Shown: positions 1 to 9,145 of the stretch, one piece after another | Layout of the letters: every line of letters begins with the position of its first letter | Numbering within the stretch: position 1 is the first letter of the stretch | Source: Actinomycetota bacterium | Lineage (GTDB): Bacteria; Actinomycetota; Acidimicrobiia; Acidimicrobiales; Ilumatobacteraceae | Reading direction: 5' to 3' | Length of the DNA: 64,000 nucleotides | Assembly: GCA_016700055.1 (NCBI GenBank) | Contig: CP064997.1 | Coordinates: 868,001-932,000 of the forward strand | The notes under the pieces: generated by a model | The model's input: only the letters and a program-made list of their open reading frames with translations | The model's database searches: none | What the model was told of the DNA's origin: nothing | Position numbers and translations under genes: made by a program

Positions 1-19
1 ATGTAGTGCTCCTCAAGTT

Positions 20-39
20 CCGGGACCACGCGGTCCCGG
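20..39. terminator. Hairpin at the window edge, likely terminator of an upstream gene
   Basis: A perfect 8-bp stem (CCGGGACC/GGTCCCGG) with a 4-nt loop lies just after a TAG in the first bases. It has no T-tract, which is usual for actinobacterial terminators. The gene it would serve lies outside the window, so the role is inferred from structure only. Confidence 0.4.
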
Positions 40-94
40 CTGGTCGGGTGTGGCGTCATTGGAGCACACCACGGAGCCGGGACGCGCGAACCGC

Positions 95-100
95 TACTTT
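95..100 (+). promoter_or_regulatory. -10 element TACTTT, leaderless promoter
   Basis: TACTTT ends 6 nt before the ATG at 107. This spacing puts the transcription start at the start codon and recurs at many genes in this window. It favours ATG 107 over the GTG at 50. Confidence 0.45.
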
Positions 101-106
101 CCGAGC

Positions 107-949
107 ATGGACAAGGCGTCCGACGAGAGCGATCTCCTCCTCGACCGGATCGACGCGCTGCGGGTGCTGCGCGCCGACACCCCGGAGGAGAAGGGGCGTC
201 TGCTCGAGGAGATCGGCGGCACGGGCAAGCCGGAGCAGGACATCGTCCGTGAGTTGTCCAAGATCAGGCCGCTGTGGCGCCCGGATCGCTTCGAGGAAGC
301 GCACCACCTGGCGATGCGCTCGCTCGAGGTGCTCGACCGCAACGGGGCCCGCCCGGCGAAGATGCCCCGCCTCGGGCCGCTGACCCCGATCGCCCAGTTC
401 GCGGTGCAGCAGGTGAACCGCTGGATCGTGAAGAGCCACCAGAACACCCTCGTCGAGCGTGTTCGCCGGCTCTACGAGCGCCGCGAGGCGAACGCCCCCT
501 GGGACAGCCCGGAGCGGTACCTGCTGAAGCTCGCGCGGACGGACGCCGAGCAGGTGGAAGGGGGTCTGAAGGGCAAGGCCCTCGGCCTGCCGACGTTCCT
601 TCTCGGCGGCGCCTTCTTGTCGAGCATCGTCAGCGGCGTCAGCCGCTTGGTGAGCGGGGTGTTCGGCGACGACGGCAGCGCCTGGGTGCAGGTCGTCATC
701 GTCGCCGCCGTCGTCCTGCTGTTGTTCGCCCTGGCCTGGGTGGTCCTCTACGCGGCGGCGGTGTCACGCCGGCGGATCCACAAGTGCGTCGACCAGCCGA
801 TGAAGGCGCTGTACGAGACGATCGGCGCCTGTGGCAACCCGCCGCGCGACCAGTCGTACAACTTCGCCGTCTACGCGCTCGTCTTCCTCGTGCTCGCCGC
901 GATCATCGTCCCCATCGCCGGCACGGTCCTGGTCAGCATCATCCGCTGA
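107..949 (+). CDS. Hypothetical integral membrane protein
   Basis: I do not recognise the family. The 280-residue product has a charged, helical N-terminal half (about residues 1-150) with no signal peptide. Three hydrophobic stretches follow: about 155-180, 187-213 and 255-278, the last ending at the C-terminus. A basic loop (SRRRIHK) follows the second stretch and suggests that side is cytoplasmic. I chose ATG 107 over GTG 50 because a good -10 hexamer lies 6 nt upstream of it, inside the longer alternative. The gene is monocistronic and converges on the MFS gene after 6 bp. No function is assigned. Confidence 0.75.
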   Translation: MDKASDESDLLLDRIDALRVLRADTPEEKGRLLEEIGGTGKPEQDIVRELSKIRPLWRPDRFEEAHHLAMRSLEVLDRNGARPAKMPRLGPLTPIAQFAVQQVNRWIVKSHQNTLVERVRRLYERREANAPWDSPERYLLKLARTDAEQVEGGLKGKALGLPTFLLGGAFLSSIVSGVSRLVSGVFGDDGSAWVQVVIVAAVVLLLFALAWVVLYAAAVSRRRIHKCVDQPMKALYETIGACGNPPRDQSYNFAVYALVFLVLAAIIVPIAGTVLVSIIR

Positions 950-955
950 CGACCC

Positions 956-2236
956 CTAGGGGTCATGGGAGTAGAGGTCCTGGAAGCGATCGATGTCGCG
1001 CAGCTCCGTGAACCGCGTCCACCAGATGCCCACCACGACGCACGTCAGCACCCCGCCGAGGACGACCGCCGGCGCGACGCCGAGCAGGTGCGCGGTCACA
1101 CCGGACTCGAACGCGCCGAGCTCGTTCGACGCGCCGATGAAGACGTTCTCCACCGCCATCACCCGACCTCGCATCTCGTCGGGGGTGGCGAGCGGCACGA
1201 TGGTGGCGCGGATGAACACGCTGATCGCGTCGACGCCGGACAGCACGAGCAGGGCGCCGAACGCGACCGCGTAGCTCGTCGTCAGGCCGAACACGATCGT
1301 CGCCACGCCGAACACCCCGACCGACACGAGCAGCACGCGGCCGACGCGGCGCTGCACCGGACGAACGGCGAGCAAGAGCGTGACGAACACCGCGCCGATG
1401 CCCGGCGCCGCGCGCAGCCAGCCGTAGGCGACGTTGCCGACGCCGAGCCTGTCCTCGGCGATCGCCGGCAGCAGGGCGACGGCGCCGCCGAACAGCACCG
1501 CGAACAGGTCGAGGGCGATCGCCCCGAGCAGCACCGGGTTGCCACGCACGAAGCGCAGCCCCTCCATCGCGTGGTGGAAGCTCGGCCGCTCGCTCGCCGG
1601 CGTGCGGTGCTGGGGCCGGGAGAGGCGCAGCGAGAGCACGGCCGCCGACGCGGTGACGAACATCGTCACCGCGACGAGATAGGGCACGGCGGCATCGACG
1701 TCGTACAGGAAGCCGGAGGACGCAGGCCCGACGATCAAGCCGAACTGCCACGTGACCGAGTACAGCGCGACCAGGCGGGGCAGCCCCCCGGCCGGGCCGA
1801 TCAGTGGGGGGATGGAGCGCACCGAAGGGCTGACGAACGCGCGTGAGGCCCCGAAGGCGAGGGCAAGGCCGTAGATCGGAATCGCGGAGGTCGGGTCGCC
1901 GAGCGCGTACCAGGCGAGCAGGGCGCTACAGATGCCTTCGCCGACGAGACCGATCGCGGCCACCTTGCGGCGGTCGAAGCGATCGGCGACCGATCCGGTG
2001 ACGGCGACGAGCAAGGCCGCCGGCAGGAACTCGGCCAGGCCGAGCAGACCGAGCGCGAGCTCGGAGTCGGTGATGTCGTAGAGCTGCTTGGCGAGAGCGG
2101 CGGCCTGCAGCATCGAGCCGAGCGAAGCGACGGTGGCCGCGACGAGGAACGACCTGACCGTGCGGTCGGCGAGCACTTCCCGCCCCGACGGAAGGCCGTC
2201 TGCCGGCGCTCGGCCGGCAGGGGCGTCGTCCACCAT
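956..2236 (-). CDS. MFS transporter of the MFS_3/EntS-like type
   Basis: A 426-residue polytopic membrane protein with about 12 hydrophobic segments and the loop 2-3 MFS signature GSVADRFDRRK near residue 82. The second half has the matching DEMRGRVMAVENV segment typical of EntS/MacA-type exporters. It probably exports a small hydrophobic compound by proton antiport; the substrate cannot be read from sequence. It is transcribed divergently from the amidase through a 42-bp gap. A -10 TAGCTT lies 6 nt before its ATG. A second member of the same family is at 15678-16955 inside the steroid operon. Confidence 0.8.
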   Translation of the reverse strand: MVDDAPAGRAPADGLPSGREVLADRTVRSFLVAATVASLGSMLQAAALAKQLYDITDSELALGLLGLAEFLPAALLVAVTGSVADRFDRRKVAAIGLVGEGICSALLAWYALGDPTSAIPIYGLALAFGASRAFVSPSVRSIPPLIGPAGGLPRLVALYSVTWQFGLIVGPASSGFLYDVDAAVPYLVAVTMFVTASAAVLSLRLSRPQHRTPASERPSFHHAMEGLRFVRGNPVLLGAIALDLFAVLFGGAVALLPAIAEDRLGVGNVAYGWLRAAPGIGAVFVTLLLAVRPVQRRVGRVLLVSVGVFGVATIVFGLTTSYAVAFGALLVLSGVDAISVFIRATIVPLATPDEMRGRVMAVENVFIGASNELGAFESGVTAHLLGVAPAVVLGGVLTCVVVGIWWTRFTELRDIDRFQDLYSHDP

Positions 2237-2242
2237 CCGGGC

Positions 2243-2270
2243 AAGCTAGCCCTAGGCGCCGTGCTAGACC
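2243..2270. promoter_or_regulatory. Divergent leaderless promoters of MFS and amidase genes
   Basis: On the minus strand TAGCTT (2243-2248) lies 6 nt before the MFS ATG. On the plus strand TAGACC (2265-2270) lies 8 nt before the amidase ATG at 2279. The two -10 boxes are only 16 bp apart, so RNA polymerase footprints would collide and the two genes could be expressed mutually exclusively. Confidence 0.45.
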
Positions 2271-2278
2271 TCGGCCCC

Positions 2279-3709
2279 ATGTCCGCACTTGCCGACGACA
2301 CCCGCTGGTTGGACGCGACCGCTCAGGCAGAGCTGGTCTCCTCCGGCGAGGTCAGCGCTCCGGAGTTGGTCGAGGCCGCCATCGAACGCATCGAGGCGCT
2401 CGACGGACCACTGAACGCGGTGATCATCCGCTGGTTCGACCGCGCCCGTGAACGAGCGGCGGGCGATCTGCCCGCGGGGCCGTTCCGGGGCGTGCCGTTC
2501 CTGCTGAAGGACCTGTGGGCCTACGAGGCCGGCACGCCCGTCACCAACGGCAACCGCGCGCTGAAGGAGGCCGGTTACGTCGCCGACATCGACACGACGC
2601 TCGTCAGCCGCTTCAAGGCGGCGGGGCTCGTCACCCTCGGGCGCACCTCCAGCCCCGAGCTCGGCAGCCTGCCGACGACCGAGCCCGAGGCGTGGGGGCC
2701 GTGCCGGAACCCGTGGGACACGTCGCGCTCGCCGGGCGGGTCGAGCGGGGGAGCGGCCGCGGCCGTCGCCGCAGGGATGGTGCCGATCGCCCACGCGAGC
2801 GACGGCGGGGGCTCGATCCGCATCCCCGCGTCGTGCTGCGGGCTCGTCGGGCTGAAGGTGAGCCAGGGCCGCATCTCGCTCGGCCCATTGCGCGACGAGA
2901 GCAACCTCGGCGTGGAGCTGTGCGTCAGCCACACGGTGCGTGACACCGCGGCGCTGCTCGACGCGGTGCAGGGACCCGGCGTCGGCGACACGGTCATCGC
3001 CCCCGCTCCGACCCGCCCGTACTCGAGCCTCGGCGCCGACCCGGGCAGGCTGCGGATCGGCCTGCTCGACCGCTCGCCGCGCGGCGACGCCGTGCACGCC
3101 GACTGCATGGAGGCCGCGCACGTCGCGGCGCGGCTGCTCACGTCGCTCGGTCACGACGTCGAACCGGGGTTCCCGCCCGCCCTCGCCGACCCGACCGTCG
3201 GCGCCCAGTTCGGCGCGCTGTGGGCGACGAACATGGGCACGTCGGTGCAGCGCTTCGGCGAACTGATCGGGCGCAAGCTCACCGCCGACGACGTCGAGGG
3301 GGTCAACTGGGCGCAATCCGAGATGGCCCAGCACTTCAGCGCCGTCGACCACGCGCTCGCGCTCGGCGCGGCGGTGTCGTTCCGGCGTGCGGTGCAGTCG
3401 TGGTGGACGCTTGGTTGGGACCTGCTGCTGACGCCGACGCTCGCCGAGCCGCCCGTTCCGATCGGCACGTTCGCCAACGACCCCGCCGACCCGGTTGCCC
3501 CGATGTACCGCGCCGGTCAGTACGTGCCGTTCACGCCGGCGTTCAACATGAGCGGTCAGCCGGCCATCAGCCTGCCGCTGCACTGGAACGCGGACGGGCT
3601 GCCGATCGGCATCCAGCTCGTCGCCGCCTACGGCCGCGAAGACCTGCTGCTGCGCGTCGCCGCTCAGCTGGAGCAGGCCGCCCCGTGGGCCGACCGTCAC
3701 CCGGGCTGA
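2279..3709 (+). CDS. Amidase of the amidase-signature family
   Basis: A 476-residue hydrolase of amide bonds. The Ser-cisSer-Lys triad is readable: K77 in PFLLKDL, S155 in the glycine-serine loop SPGGSSGG, and nucleophile S179 in DGGGSIR. Length fits the family (450-500). The specificity-determining region is not diagnostic; the GatA subunit is unlikely because no GatB/GatC is nearby and the C-terminal half differs. ATG 2279 is preferred to GTG 2261, which would leave almost no room for a promoter. The gene stands alone and converges on the DUF952 gene. Confidence 0.85.
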   Translation: MSALADDTRWLDATAQAELVSSGEVSAPELVEAAIERIEALDGPLNAVIIRWFDRARERAAGDLPAGPFRGVPFLLKDLWAYEAGTPVTNGNRALKEAGYVADIDTTLVSRFKAAGLVTLGRTSSPELGSLPTTEPEAWGPCRNPWDTSRSPGGSSGGAAAAVAAGMVPIAHASDGGGSIRIPASCCGLVGLKVSQGRISLGPLRDESNLGVELCVSHTVRDTAALLDAVQGPGVGDTVIAPAPTRPYSSLGADPGRLRIGLLDRSPRGDAVHADCMEAAHVAARLLTSLGHDVEPGFPPALADPTVGAQFGALWATNMGTSVQRFGELIGRKLTADDVEGVNWAQSEMAQHFSAVDHALALGAAVSFRRAVQSWWTLGWDLLLTPTLAEPPVPIGTFANDPADPVAPMYRAGQYVPFTPAFNMSGQPAISLPLHWNADGLPIGIQLVAAYGREDLLLRVAAQLEQAAPWADRHPG

Positions 3710-3722
3710 GCGCTGCGGGGGC

Positions 3723-4037
3723 TCAGGGGTAGGGGCGCACCTCGACGACGGCGTCGAGCCCGATCGGTCCGTACACGTGGGGGTACGCCTCCGCGGCGTC
3801 GCCGAGCTGCTCGACCACGACCGGGGCGCGCAGGCGCTCCTCGTCGATGAGGAGCAGCACCACCTCGCCGGCATCGGTGTCGGCGTAGAACCGCTGGTAG
3901 GTGCCGGCGACCTGGGCGGCAGTGCTCGCGTGGATGAAGCCCTCCTCGAAGAGCGTGCGCCCCCGCGTCGACGTGGTGTAGGCGCCTTCAGCCCGGGCGT
4001 GCTCCCAGTCCGCGCGCATGGCGAGGTGGTAGATCAC
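3723..4037 (-). CDS. DUF952 family protein
   Basis: A 104-residue cytosolic protein matching DUF952: starts with a YHLA-type strand, then GFIHAST in the middle and a PHVYGPI segment near the end. The biochemical role of the family is unknown; its small two-layer fold resembles ADP-ribosyltransferase-like domains. The GTG start overlaps the stop of the upstream SDR by 4 bases (GTGA), so it is very likely translated by coupling from the same mRNA. A longer frame extending upstream into the SDR is rejected because it lacks homology-like sequence. Confidence 0.75.
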   Translation of the reverse strand: MIYHLAMRADWEHARAEGAYTTSTRGRTLFEEGFIHASTAAQVAGTYQRFYADTDAGEVVLLLIDEERLRAPVVVEQLGDAAEAYPHVYGPIGLDAVVEVRPYP

Positions 4038-4849
4038 CGGGCCGTCCAGCCGCCGTCGACGATGATGCTCTGACCGGTGACGAACGAGCCGGCGTCGCTC
4101 GCGAGCAGCAACAGCGCGCCGTCGAGCTCGTGCGACTCGCCCATGCGCGGGATCGGCGAGTTCTGCTGCACGAAGCGCTGGCTGCCGGCGTCGTCTTGCA
4201 TCTCGGCGGTCATCTCCGACGGGAACCACCCCGGGCACAGCGCGTTCACCCGCACGCCCTTGCGGGCCCACTGCACCGCCAGCTCTCTCGTCAGGTTCAC
4301 CACAGCACCCTTCGAAGCGCAGTAGTGGGCCTGCTTGACGGGCGTGGACGCGACGTGGCCGAGCATCGACGCGACGTTGACGATGCTGCCGCCACCGGCG
4401 GGGATCATGTGCGCGGCGCACAGCTTGGCGAGGTGCCACACCGCGGTGACGTTCACCTCGATCGCGTCGCGGAACACGTCGAGCGACTCTTCCTCCACGG
4501 CCACCTTCTGGCCGACACCGGCGTTGTTGACGAGCACGTCGACTCGTCCGAAGCGCTCCACCGCCGCGGCCACGAGCCGCTCGCGCGCGGCGCTGTCGGC
4601 GACGTCGGTGGTGACGGCCAGCGCGCCGGGAAGCTCGGCCGCGAGGGCCTCGAGCCGGTCGAGTCGTCTGGCGGCCAGCACGACGTTCGCACCCACCGCG
4701 TGGAGCACCCGGGCGAAGCGGTCACCGAGCCCGGAAGAGGCTCCGGTGACGACGGCCGTGCGCCCGTCCAACCGGAACCGAGCGAGAGGGTCGAGCGCGT
4801 GGTCGGGGTCACGAGAAACGCGCGAACTGGTCGGTTCGGTGACGGACAT
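4034..4849 (-). CDS. Short-chain dehydrogenase/reductase (SDR)
   Basis: A 271-residue classical SDR that oxidises or reduces an alcohol/ketone with NAD(P). The cofactor glycine motif TGASSGLG follows a roughly 30-residue N-terminal extension, NNAG lies mid-protein, the catalytic tyrosine motif is YCASK, and the C-terminus ends with the usual VDGGW. Start ATG 4849 is chosen because TAACCT lies 7 nt upstream and the frame above it shows no conserved sequence. It heads a two-gene unit with DUF952. Substrate unknown; there are many SDR paralogues in this window. Confidence 0.85.
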   Translation of the reverse strand: MSVTEPTSSRVSRDPDHALDPLARFRLDGRTAVVTGASSGLGDRFARVLHAVGANVVLAARRLDRLEALAAELPGALAVTTDVADSAARERLVAAAVERFGRVDVLVNNAGVGQKVAVEEESLDVFRDAIEVNVTAVWHLAKLCAAHMIPAGGGSIVNVASMLGHVASTPVKQAHYCASKGAVVNLTRELAVQWARKGVRVNALCPGWFPSEMTAEMQDDAGSQRFVQQNSPIPRMGESHELDGALLLLASDAGSFVTGQSIIVDGGWTAR

Positions 4850-4856
4850 GACGTGC

Positions 4857-4862
4857 AGGTTA
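4857..4862 (-). promoter_or_regulatory. -10 element TAACCT, leaderless promoter of the SDR
   Basis: TAACCT lies 7 nt before the ATG at 4849. The remaining divergent gap to 4973 holds two GAAATC repeats (about 4914-4931) of no clear role. Confidence 0.4.
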
Positions 4863-4973
4863 CGAGCGGCGCCAGGCGCGCGTTCCGATTCGATGACGAC
4901 CGCTGCAGTCACGTGAAATCCGGTTGAAATCGGCGATTGCCGCGCGATGCTCGGCACCTCAGGAGGACGAGAG

Positions 4974-5237
4974 ATGACGACCGCCACCATCGCCCAGGCC
5001 ACCACGTCGGCCACGCAGCCAAGGCACACGACCGTGTCGCGCCGCCCGAGCGTACGTGTGTCGCCGTTCCTGCTCGCCGCAGTCGTCAGCACCGTCGCCG
5101 CGCTCGCTGCGCTCGTCCTCCACGGCGTGGCCGGCGTCGCCGAGATGCCTCTCGTCGTCGGCACGATCCTCGTCGCCTCGCTCGCCGGCTGGTTCAACAC
5201 CTCCGGGTCGCTGCGCACACGCCCGATCCGTGGGTGA
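4974..5237 (+). CDS. Small membrane protein
   Basis: An 87-residue protein with a polar, Thr-rich N-terminus (about 1-35) and two hydrophobic segments (about 36-56 and 60-77). This suggests a small two-helix membrane protein with a short basic C-terminus. The start at ATG 4974 is decided by a perfect AGGAGG at 4961-4966 with 7-nt spacing, one of the few strong Shine-Dalgarno sites in the window. An in-frame ATG at 4947 lies before that site and is rejected. It is followed by a strong hairpin. No family recognised. Confidence 0.7.
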   Translation: MTTATIAQATTSATQPRHTTVSRRPSVRVSPFLLAAVVSTVAALAALVLHGVAGVAEMPLVVGTILVASLAGWFNTSGSLRTRPIRG

Positions 5238-5243
5238 GCCGCT

Positions 5244-5268
5244 CCCGCTGCGCATGCCGCGCAGCGGG
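5244..5268 (+). terminator. Hairpin terminator after the small membrane protein gene
   Basis: A perfect 10-bp GC-rich stem (CCCGCTGCGC/GCGCAGCGGG) with a 5-nt loop begins 6 nt after the stop codon. There is no U-tract, as in other actinobacterial terminators. It also ends 5 bp before the next promoter and would insulate it. Confidence 0.6.
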
Positions 5269-5273
5269 GGCGC

Positions 5274-5279
5274 TAGACA
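5274..5279 (+). promoter_or_regulatory. -10 element TAGACA, leaderless promoter
   Basis: TAGACA ends 6 nt before the ATG at 5286, directly after the hairpin. Confidence 0.45.
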
Positions 5280-5285
5280 GCCAGG

Positions 5286-6197
5286 ATGAAGGTCCGGATC
5301 GGCTACGGCCTCGGTATGCGCACCGCGTTGAACGACACCTCGTTCGCGACCTTCGTCGACACGCTGGAGCGGCTGGCGTTCGACAGCTTGTGGCTGTCGG
5401 AGCGCATCGGCGCCGAAGCGCCTGATCCGCTCGTAGCTCTCGCTTACGCGGCGGGACGCACGAGCCGGCTGAAGCTCGGGATGAGCGTGATGGTGCTGCC
5501 CGGGCGCAACCCGGTGGTACTCGCGAAGGAGCTCGCCACGCTCGACCGCTTGAGCAGTGGCCGTCTGCTGCCCGCCTTCGGGCTCGGTGTCGCCGACCCC
5601 AACGAGCAGCAGGCGTTCGGGGTGGAGCGCAAGGAGCGGGCGCGCCGCTTCGACGAGGCGCTCGCGGTGGTGCGCGCCTGCTGGACCGACGACGTCGTGC
5701 ACCACGACGGCACCTTCTTCCGCTACGACGGCCTGCGGGTGCTCCCCAAGCCTGTGCAGCGACCGCCCGACGTGTGGCTCGGCGGCATCGCCGCGACGGA
5801 GCTCACCCGGGTGGGGCGAGTCGGTGACGGCTGGCTGCCGAGCTTCGTCACTCCGGCCGACGCCGAGCGCGGCCGCGCATCGGTCGAGAAGGTGGCCGCC
5901 GAGCATGGCCGCACGATCGACCCCGAGCACTTCGGAGCGCTGGTCCCCTACGCCCGCACCGAGGCCGACCTGCCCGACGCGTTGGTCGCCGGCCTCGCCG
6001 CCCGACGCCCAGACCTCGCCGACCCGCGGGTCCTCGTCCCGTGCGGGTGGAAGGCGCTCGTGGAGCTGATCGCCGGCTTCGTGGCGGTCGGCACGTCGAA
6101 GTTCGTCGTGCTCCCGATCCTCGAACCCGCGTCGGACGACGACTGGGTCGCTCACCTCGAGGATGCGGCCGGCGTGCTGTTGCCCCTCCAGACCTGA
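5286..6197 (+). CDS. Luciferase-like (LLM) F420-dependent oxidoreductase
   Basis: A 303-residue TIM-barrel oxidoreductase of the luciferase-like superfamily, the branch that in actinobacteria uses coenzyme F420. Recognisable segments are LWLSERI near residue 37, LKLGMSVMVLPGRNPVVLAKE near 61-81, GRLLPAFGLG near 94-103, and the loop VLPKPVQRPPDVWLGG near 154-169. It resembles the TIGR03854-type group (MSMEG_3544 family), of unknown substrate. Monocistronic, with a clear -10 at 6-nt spacing. Two other LLM proteins are at 43855 and 54634; this one is the most divergent of the three. Confidence 0.8.
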   Translation: MKVRIGYGLGMRTALNDTSFATFVDTLERLAFDSLWLSERIGAEAPDPLVALAYAAGRTSRLKLGMSVMVLPGRNPVVLAKELATLDRLSSGRLLPAFGLGVADPNEQQAFGVERKERARRFDEALAVVRACWTDDVVHHDGTFFRYDGLRVLPKPVQRPPDVWLGGIAATELTRVGRVGDGWLPSFVTPADAERGRASVEKVAAEHGRTIDPEHFGALVPYARTEADLPDALVAGLAARRPDLADPRVLVPCGWKALVELIAGFVAVGTSKFVVLPILEPASDDDWVAHLEDAAGVLLPLQT

Positions 6198-6220
6198 CCC
6201 GCGACCACTCGGCGCCCGCG

Positions 6221-7267
<1,047 letters not shown>

Positions 7268-7275
7268 GCCCGCTG

Positions 7276-7305
7276 AGCGTACGTCTGCACGGCCACGGCT
7301 AGTTT
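7276..7305. promoter_or_regulatory. Divergent leaderless promoters of the deacetylase and cupin genes
   Basis: Minus strand: TACGCT (7276-7281), 8 nt before GTG 7267. Plus strand: TAGTTT (7300-7305), 7 nt before ATG 7313. Both promoters lie within a 45-bp gap. Confidence 0.4.
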
Positions 7306-7312
7306 CCCCGCC

Positions 7313-7792
7313 ATGGCTGCGCTCGCGATCCAAGCCCTCGGTGACCCCGGTATCGGGTACGTCCCCGCCGACAGCACCTCGACCCCCTGGGTGGAGATAC
7401 CCGGGGGAAAGCTGCGCCTGGTGCGGGTGGATCTCGGCATCGGCGAGTGGGTGGTGCACAACGTGTTCCAGCCCGGGTTCAGCGCGCCGAAGCACATCCA
7501 CACCGGCCACGTCGACGCGTACACGATCCGCGGCTGCTGGCGTTACGTGGAGTACGGCGTCGACTACACCGCCGGCTGCTACGTGCACGAGCCGGCGTTC
7601 AGCCTGCACACGCTGAAGGTGCCCGAAGACGGAGTCGAGACCGAGGTCATCTTCGTGATGCGCGGCGCGAACCTGAACCTCGACGCGGACGGCAACGTCG
7701 AGAGCGTCTCCGACGCCCAGCGCACGCTGGCTGCCTACGTCGCGCTCGCCGAGATGCAGGGTCTCGGCAAGCCTGCGGTGATCGGCGCCTGA
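7313..7792 (+). CDS. Cupin protein, 2,4'-dihydroxyacetophenone dioxygenase-like
   Basis: A 159-residue single-domain cupin. The metal-binding strand is visible as PKHIHTGHVDAY (H61, H63, H66), followed by a Tyr/Trp-rich strand and a second cluster HEPAFSLH near residue 97. The fold and length match the ChrR/DAD-like cupins, which include 2,4'-dihydroxyacetophenone dioxygenase, an Fe-dependent C-C cleaving enzyme. That function is only a family-level guess. The stop is 4 bp from the P450 start, so the two are probably one transcript and may act on one aromatic or ketone substrate. Confidence 0.65.
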   Translation: MAALAIQALGDPGIGYVPADSTSTPWVEIPGGKLRLVRVDLGIGEWVVHNVFQPGFSAPKHIHTGHVDAYTIRGCWRYVEYGVDYTAGCYVHEPAFSLHTLKVPEDGVETEVIFVMRGANLNLDADGNVESVSDAQRTLAAYVALAEMQGLGKPAVIGA

Positions 7793-7796
7793 GCCC

Positions 7797-8984
7797 TTGA
7801 CCCGCCAGCACGAGCCGCTTGCCGAGCCTGTGCTCGTCGAGGGCTTCTTCGCCGGTGACCACGGCGTCGACCCGTGGGCACATCTGAGTGAGCTGCGCGC
7901 CCGCGGGCCGGTCGTGTGGAACGACGTCGGCGGCTGGTGGCTCGCCACCCACCACGCTCCGGTGCAGGAGGCCTCCGTCGATCCGGTCCGGTTCTGCTCG
8001 GGCGAGGGGATCCTCGTGTTCGAGATCGGCACCACCTACCCCTCGCCCCCGACGATGATGCACACCGACCCGCCCGAGCACACGCGGTACCGCCAGCTCG
8101 TCGCCCCGGCGTTCCGACCCTCCGCGATGCGCGCCATCGAGCCGCGGCTCGCCGCTCACGCGGCAAGGCTGCTCGACGCGGTGGCCACGGGCGAGCCCGT
8201 CGACGTGGTCGAGCAGCTGGCGGTGCCCTACCCGCTGCTCGTCATCTGCGAGCTGCTCGGCGTCCCCTGGGAGGACTGGGAGCGGTTCTACCTCTGGAGC
8301 GAGATCTCCATCCCGGGAGCCACCGCGCACACCGCGGCCGAGCGCCAGGCGCTGCAGGCGGAGATGATCCGCTATCTCGTCGCGGCCGTCGCCGAGAAGC
8401 GCGAGCACCCGGCCGACGACGTGTTCTCGCTGCTCGCCGCGGCCGGGCTGAGCGAGCTCGAGGTGTCGATGTTCGCCGTGCAGCTGCTCGCCGCCGGCAA
8501 CGAGACGGTGCGCAACACGCTGTCGGCGGGATTGGCGGCGTTCGCCGGGCATCCCGGCGAGTGGCGGCGGTTGCGGGCCGACCGATCGCTGCTGCCGACC
8601 GCGGTCGAAGAGATCCTCCGCTGGGCGACGCCGGTCATCTACTTCATGCGCACCGCGGTGGCCGACACCTCGCTCGGTGGGGCCGACATCGCCGCCGGCG
8701 AGCACGTGGTGCTGCTGTACGCCTCGGCGAACCGGGACGAGGCCGAGTTCGGGCCGAGCGCGGCCGGCTTCGACATCGCGCGGAGCCCCAACCACCACGT
8801 CGCCTTCGGCTTCGGTGCGCACTACTGCATCGGCGCCGCGCTGGCCCGGCGCGAGATCACCGCCGTGCTCGACGTGATGCTCGACCGGTTCGAGCGCATC
8901 GAGCCGGCCGGCCCGGTGGAGCGCACCCGCTCGCCGGTGATCGCCGGCATCCGCCGCGCGCCGCTCACGCTCGTACCCGGCTGA
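7797..8984 (+). CDS. Cytochrome P450 monooxygenase
   Basis: A 395-residue soluble bacterial P450. The I-helix reads LLAAGNETVRNT (about residues 229-240), the K-helix ExxR is EEILRW, and the haem-binding loop is FGFGAHYCIGAALA with the thiolate cysteine near residue 344. It hydroxylates an unknown hydrophobic substrate using ferredoxin and a reductase not present here. The start is uncertain: TTG 7797 follows the cupin stop by 4 bp and has no clear ribosome site; GTG 7830 is the alternative and would shorten the protein by 11 residues without touching a motif. It differs from the CYP142-like P450 at 19655. Confidence 0.85.
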   Translation: MTRQHEPLAEPVLVEGFFAGDHGVDPWAHLSELRARGPVVWNDVGGWWLATHHAPVQEASVDPVRFCSGEGILVFEIGTTYPSPPTMMHTDPPEHTRYRQLVAPAFRPSAMRAIEPRLAAHAARLLDAVATGEPVDVVEQLAVPYPLLVICELLGVPWEDWERFYLWSEISIPGATAHTAAERQALQAEMIRYLVAAVAEKREHPADDVFSLLAAAGLSELEVSMFAVQLLAAGNETVRNTLSAGLAAFAGHPGEWRRLRADRSLLPTAVEEILRWATPVIYFMRTAVADTSLGGADIAAGEHVVLLYASANRDEAEFGPSAAGFDIARSPNHHVAFGFGAHYCIGAALARREITAVLDVMLDRFERIEPAGPVERTRSPVIAGIRRAPLTLVPG

Positions 8985-8992
8985 GCCCCACC

Positions 8993-9104
8993 GGAAGTGC
9001 GATATCTCAGAGCACCCGTCTGTCCTGAGATATCGCACTTCTCCGGGTCCGGCTGGAAGTGCGATATGTCAGAGCACCCGTCTGTCTTGAGATATCGCAC
9101 TTCC
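8993..9104. repeat. Tandem pair of near-identical long palindromes
   Basis: Copy 1: perfect 17-bp arms at 8994-9010 and 9025-9041 (GAAGTGCGATATCTCAG and its complement) around a 14-nt loop AGCACCCGTCTGTC. Copy 2, 62 bp downstream: 18-bp arms at 9055-9072 and 9087-9104 with one G-U pair and one mismatch, and exactly the same loop. The pair fills the gap between the convergent P450 and SDR genes. It could end transcription from both sides, but neither copy has a U-tract, and duplication with a conserved loop is more like a REP-type palindromic unit. Confidence 0.8.
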
Positions 9105-9145
9105 GCCGGCGCGCACGCCCGCCTCGGCTGAGCGAGGCCGCGGCC

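Noticed and set aside
951..964. Palindrome GACCCCTAGGGGTC as a bidirectional terminator
   Set aside because: As a hairpin it has only 5 bp of stem around CTAG and includes the MFS stop codon; probably chance or a minor end signal.
8993..9104. CRISPR-like array
   Set aside because: Only two units, the repeated part is the palindrome and loop itself, and the 13-bp interval is too short for a spacer.
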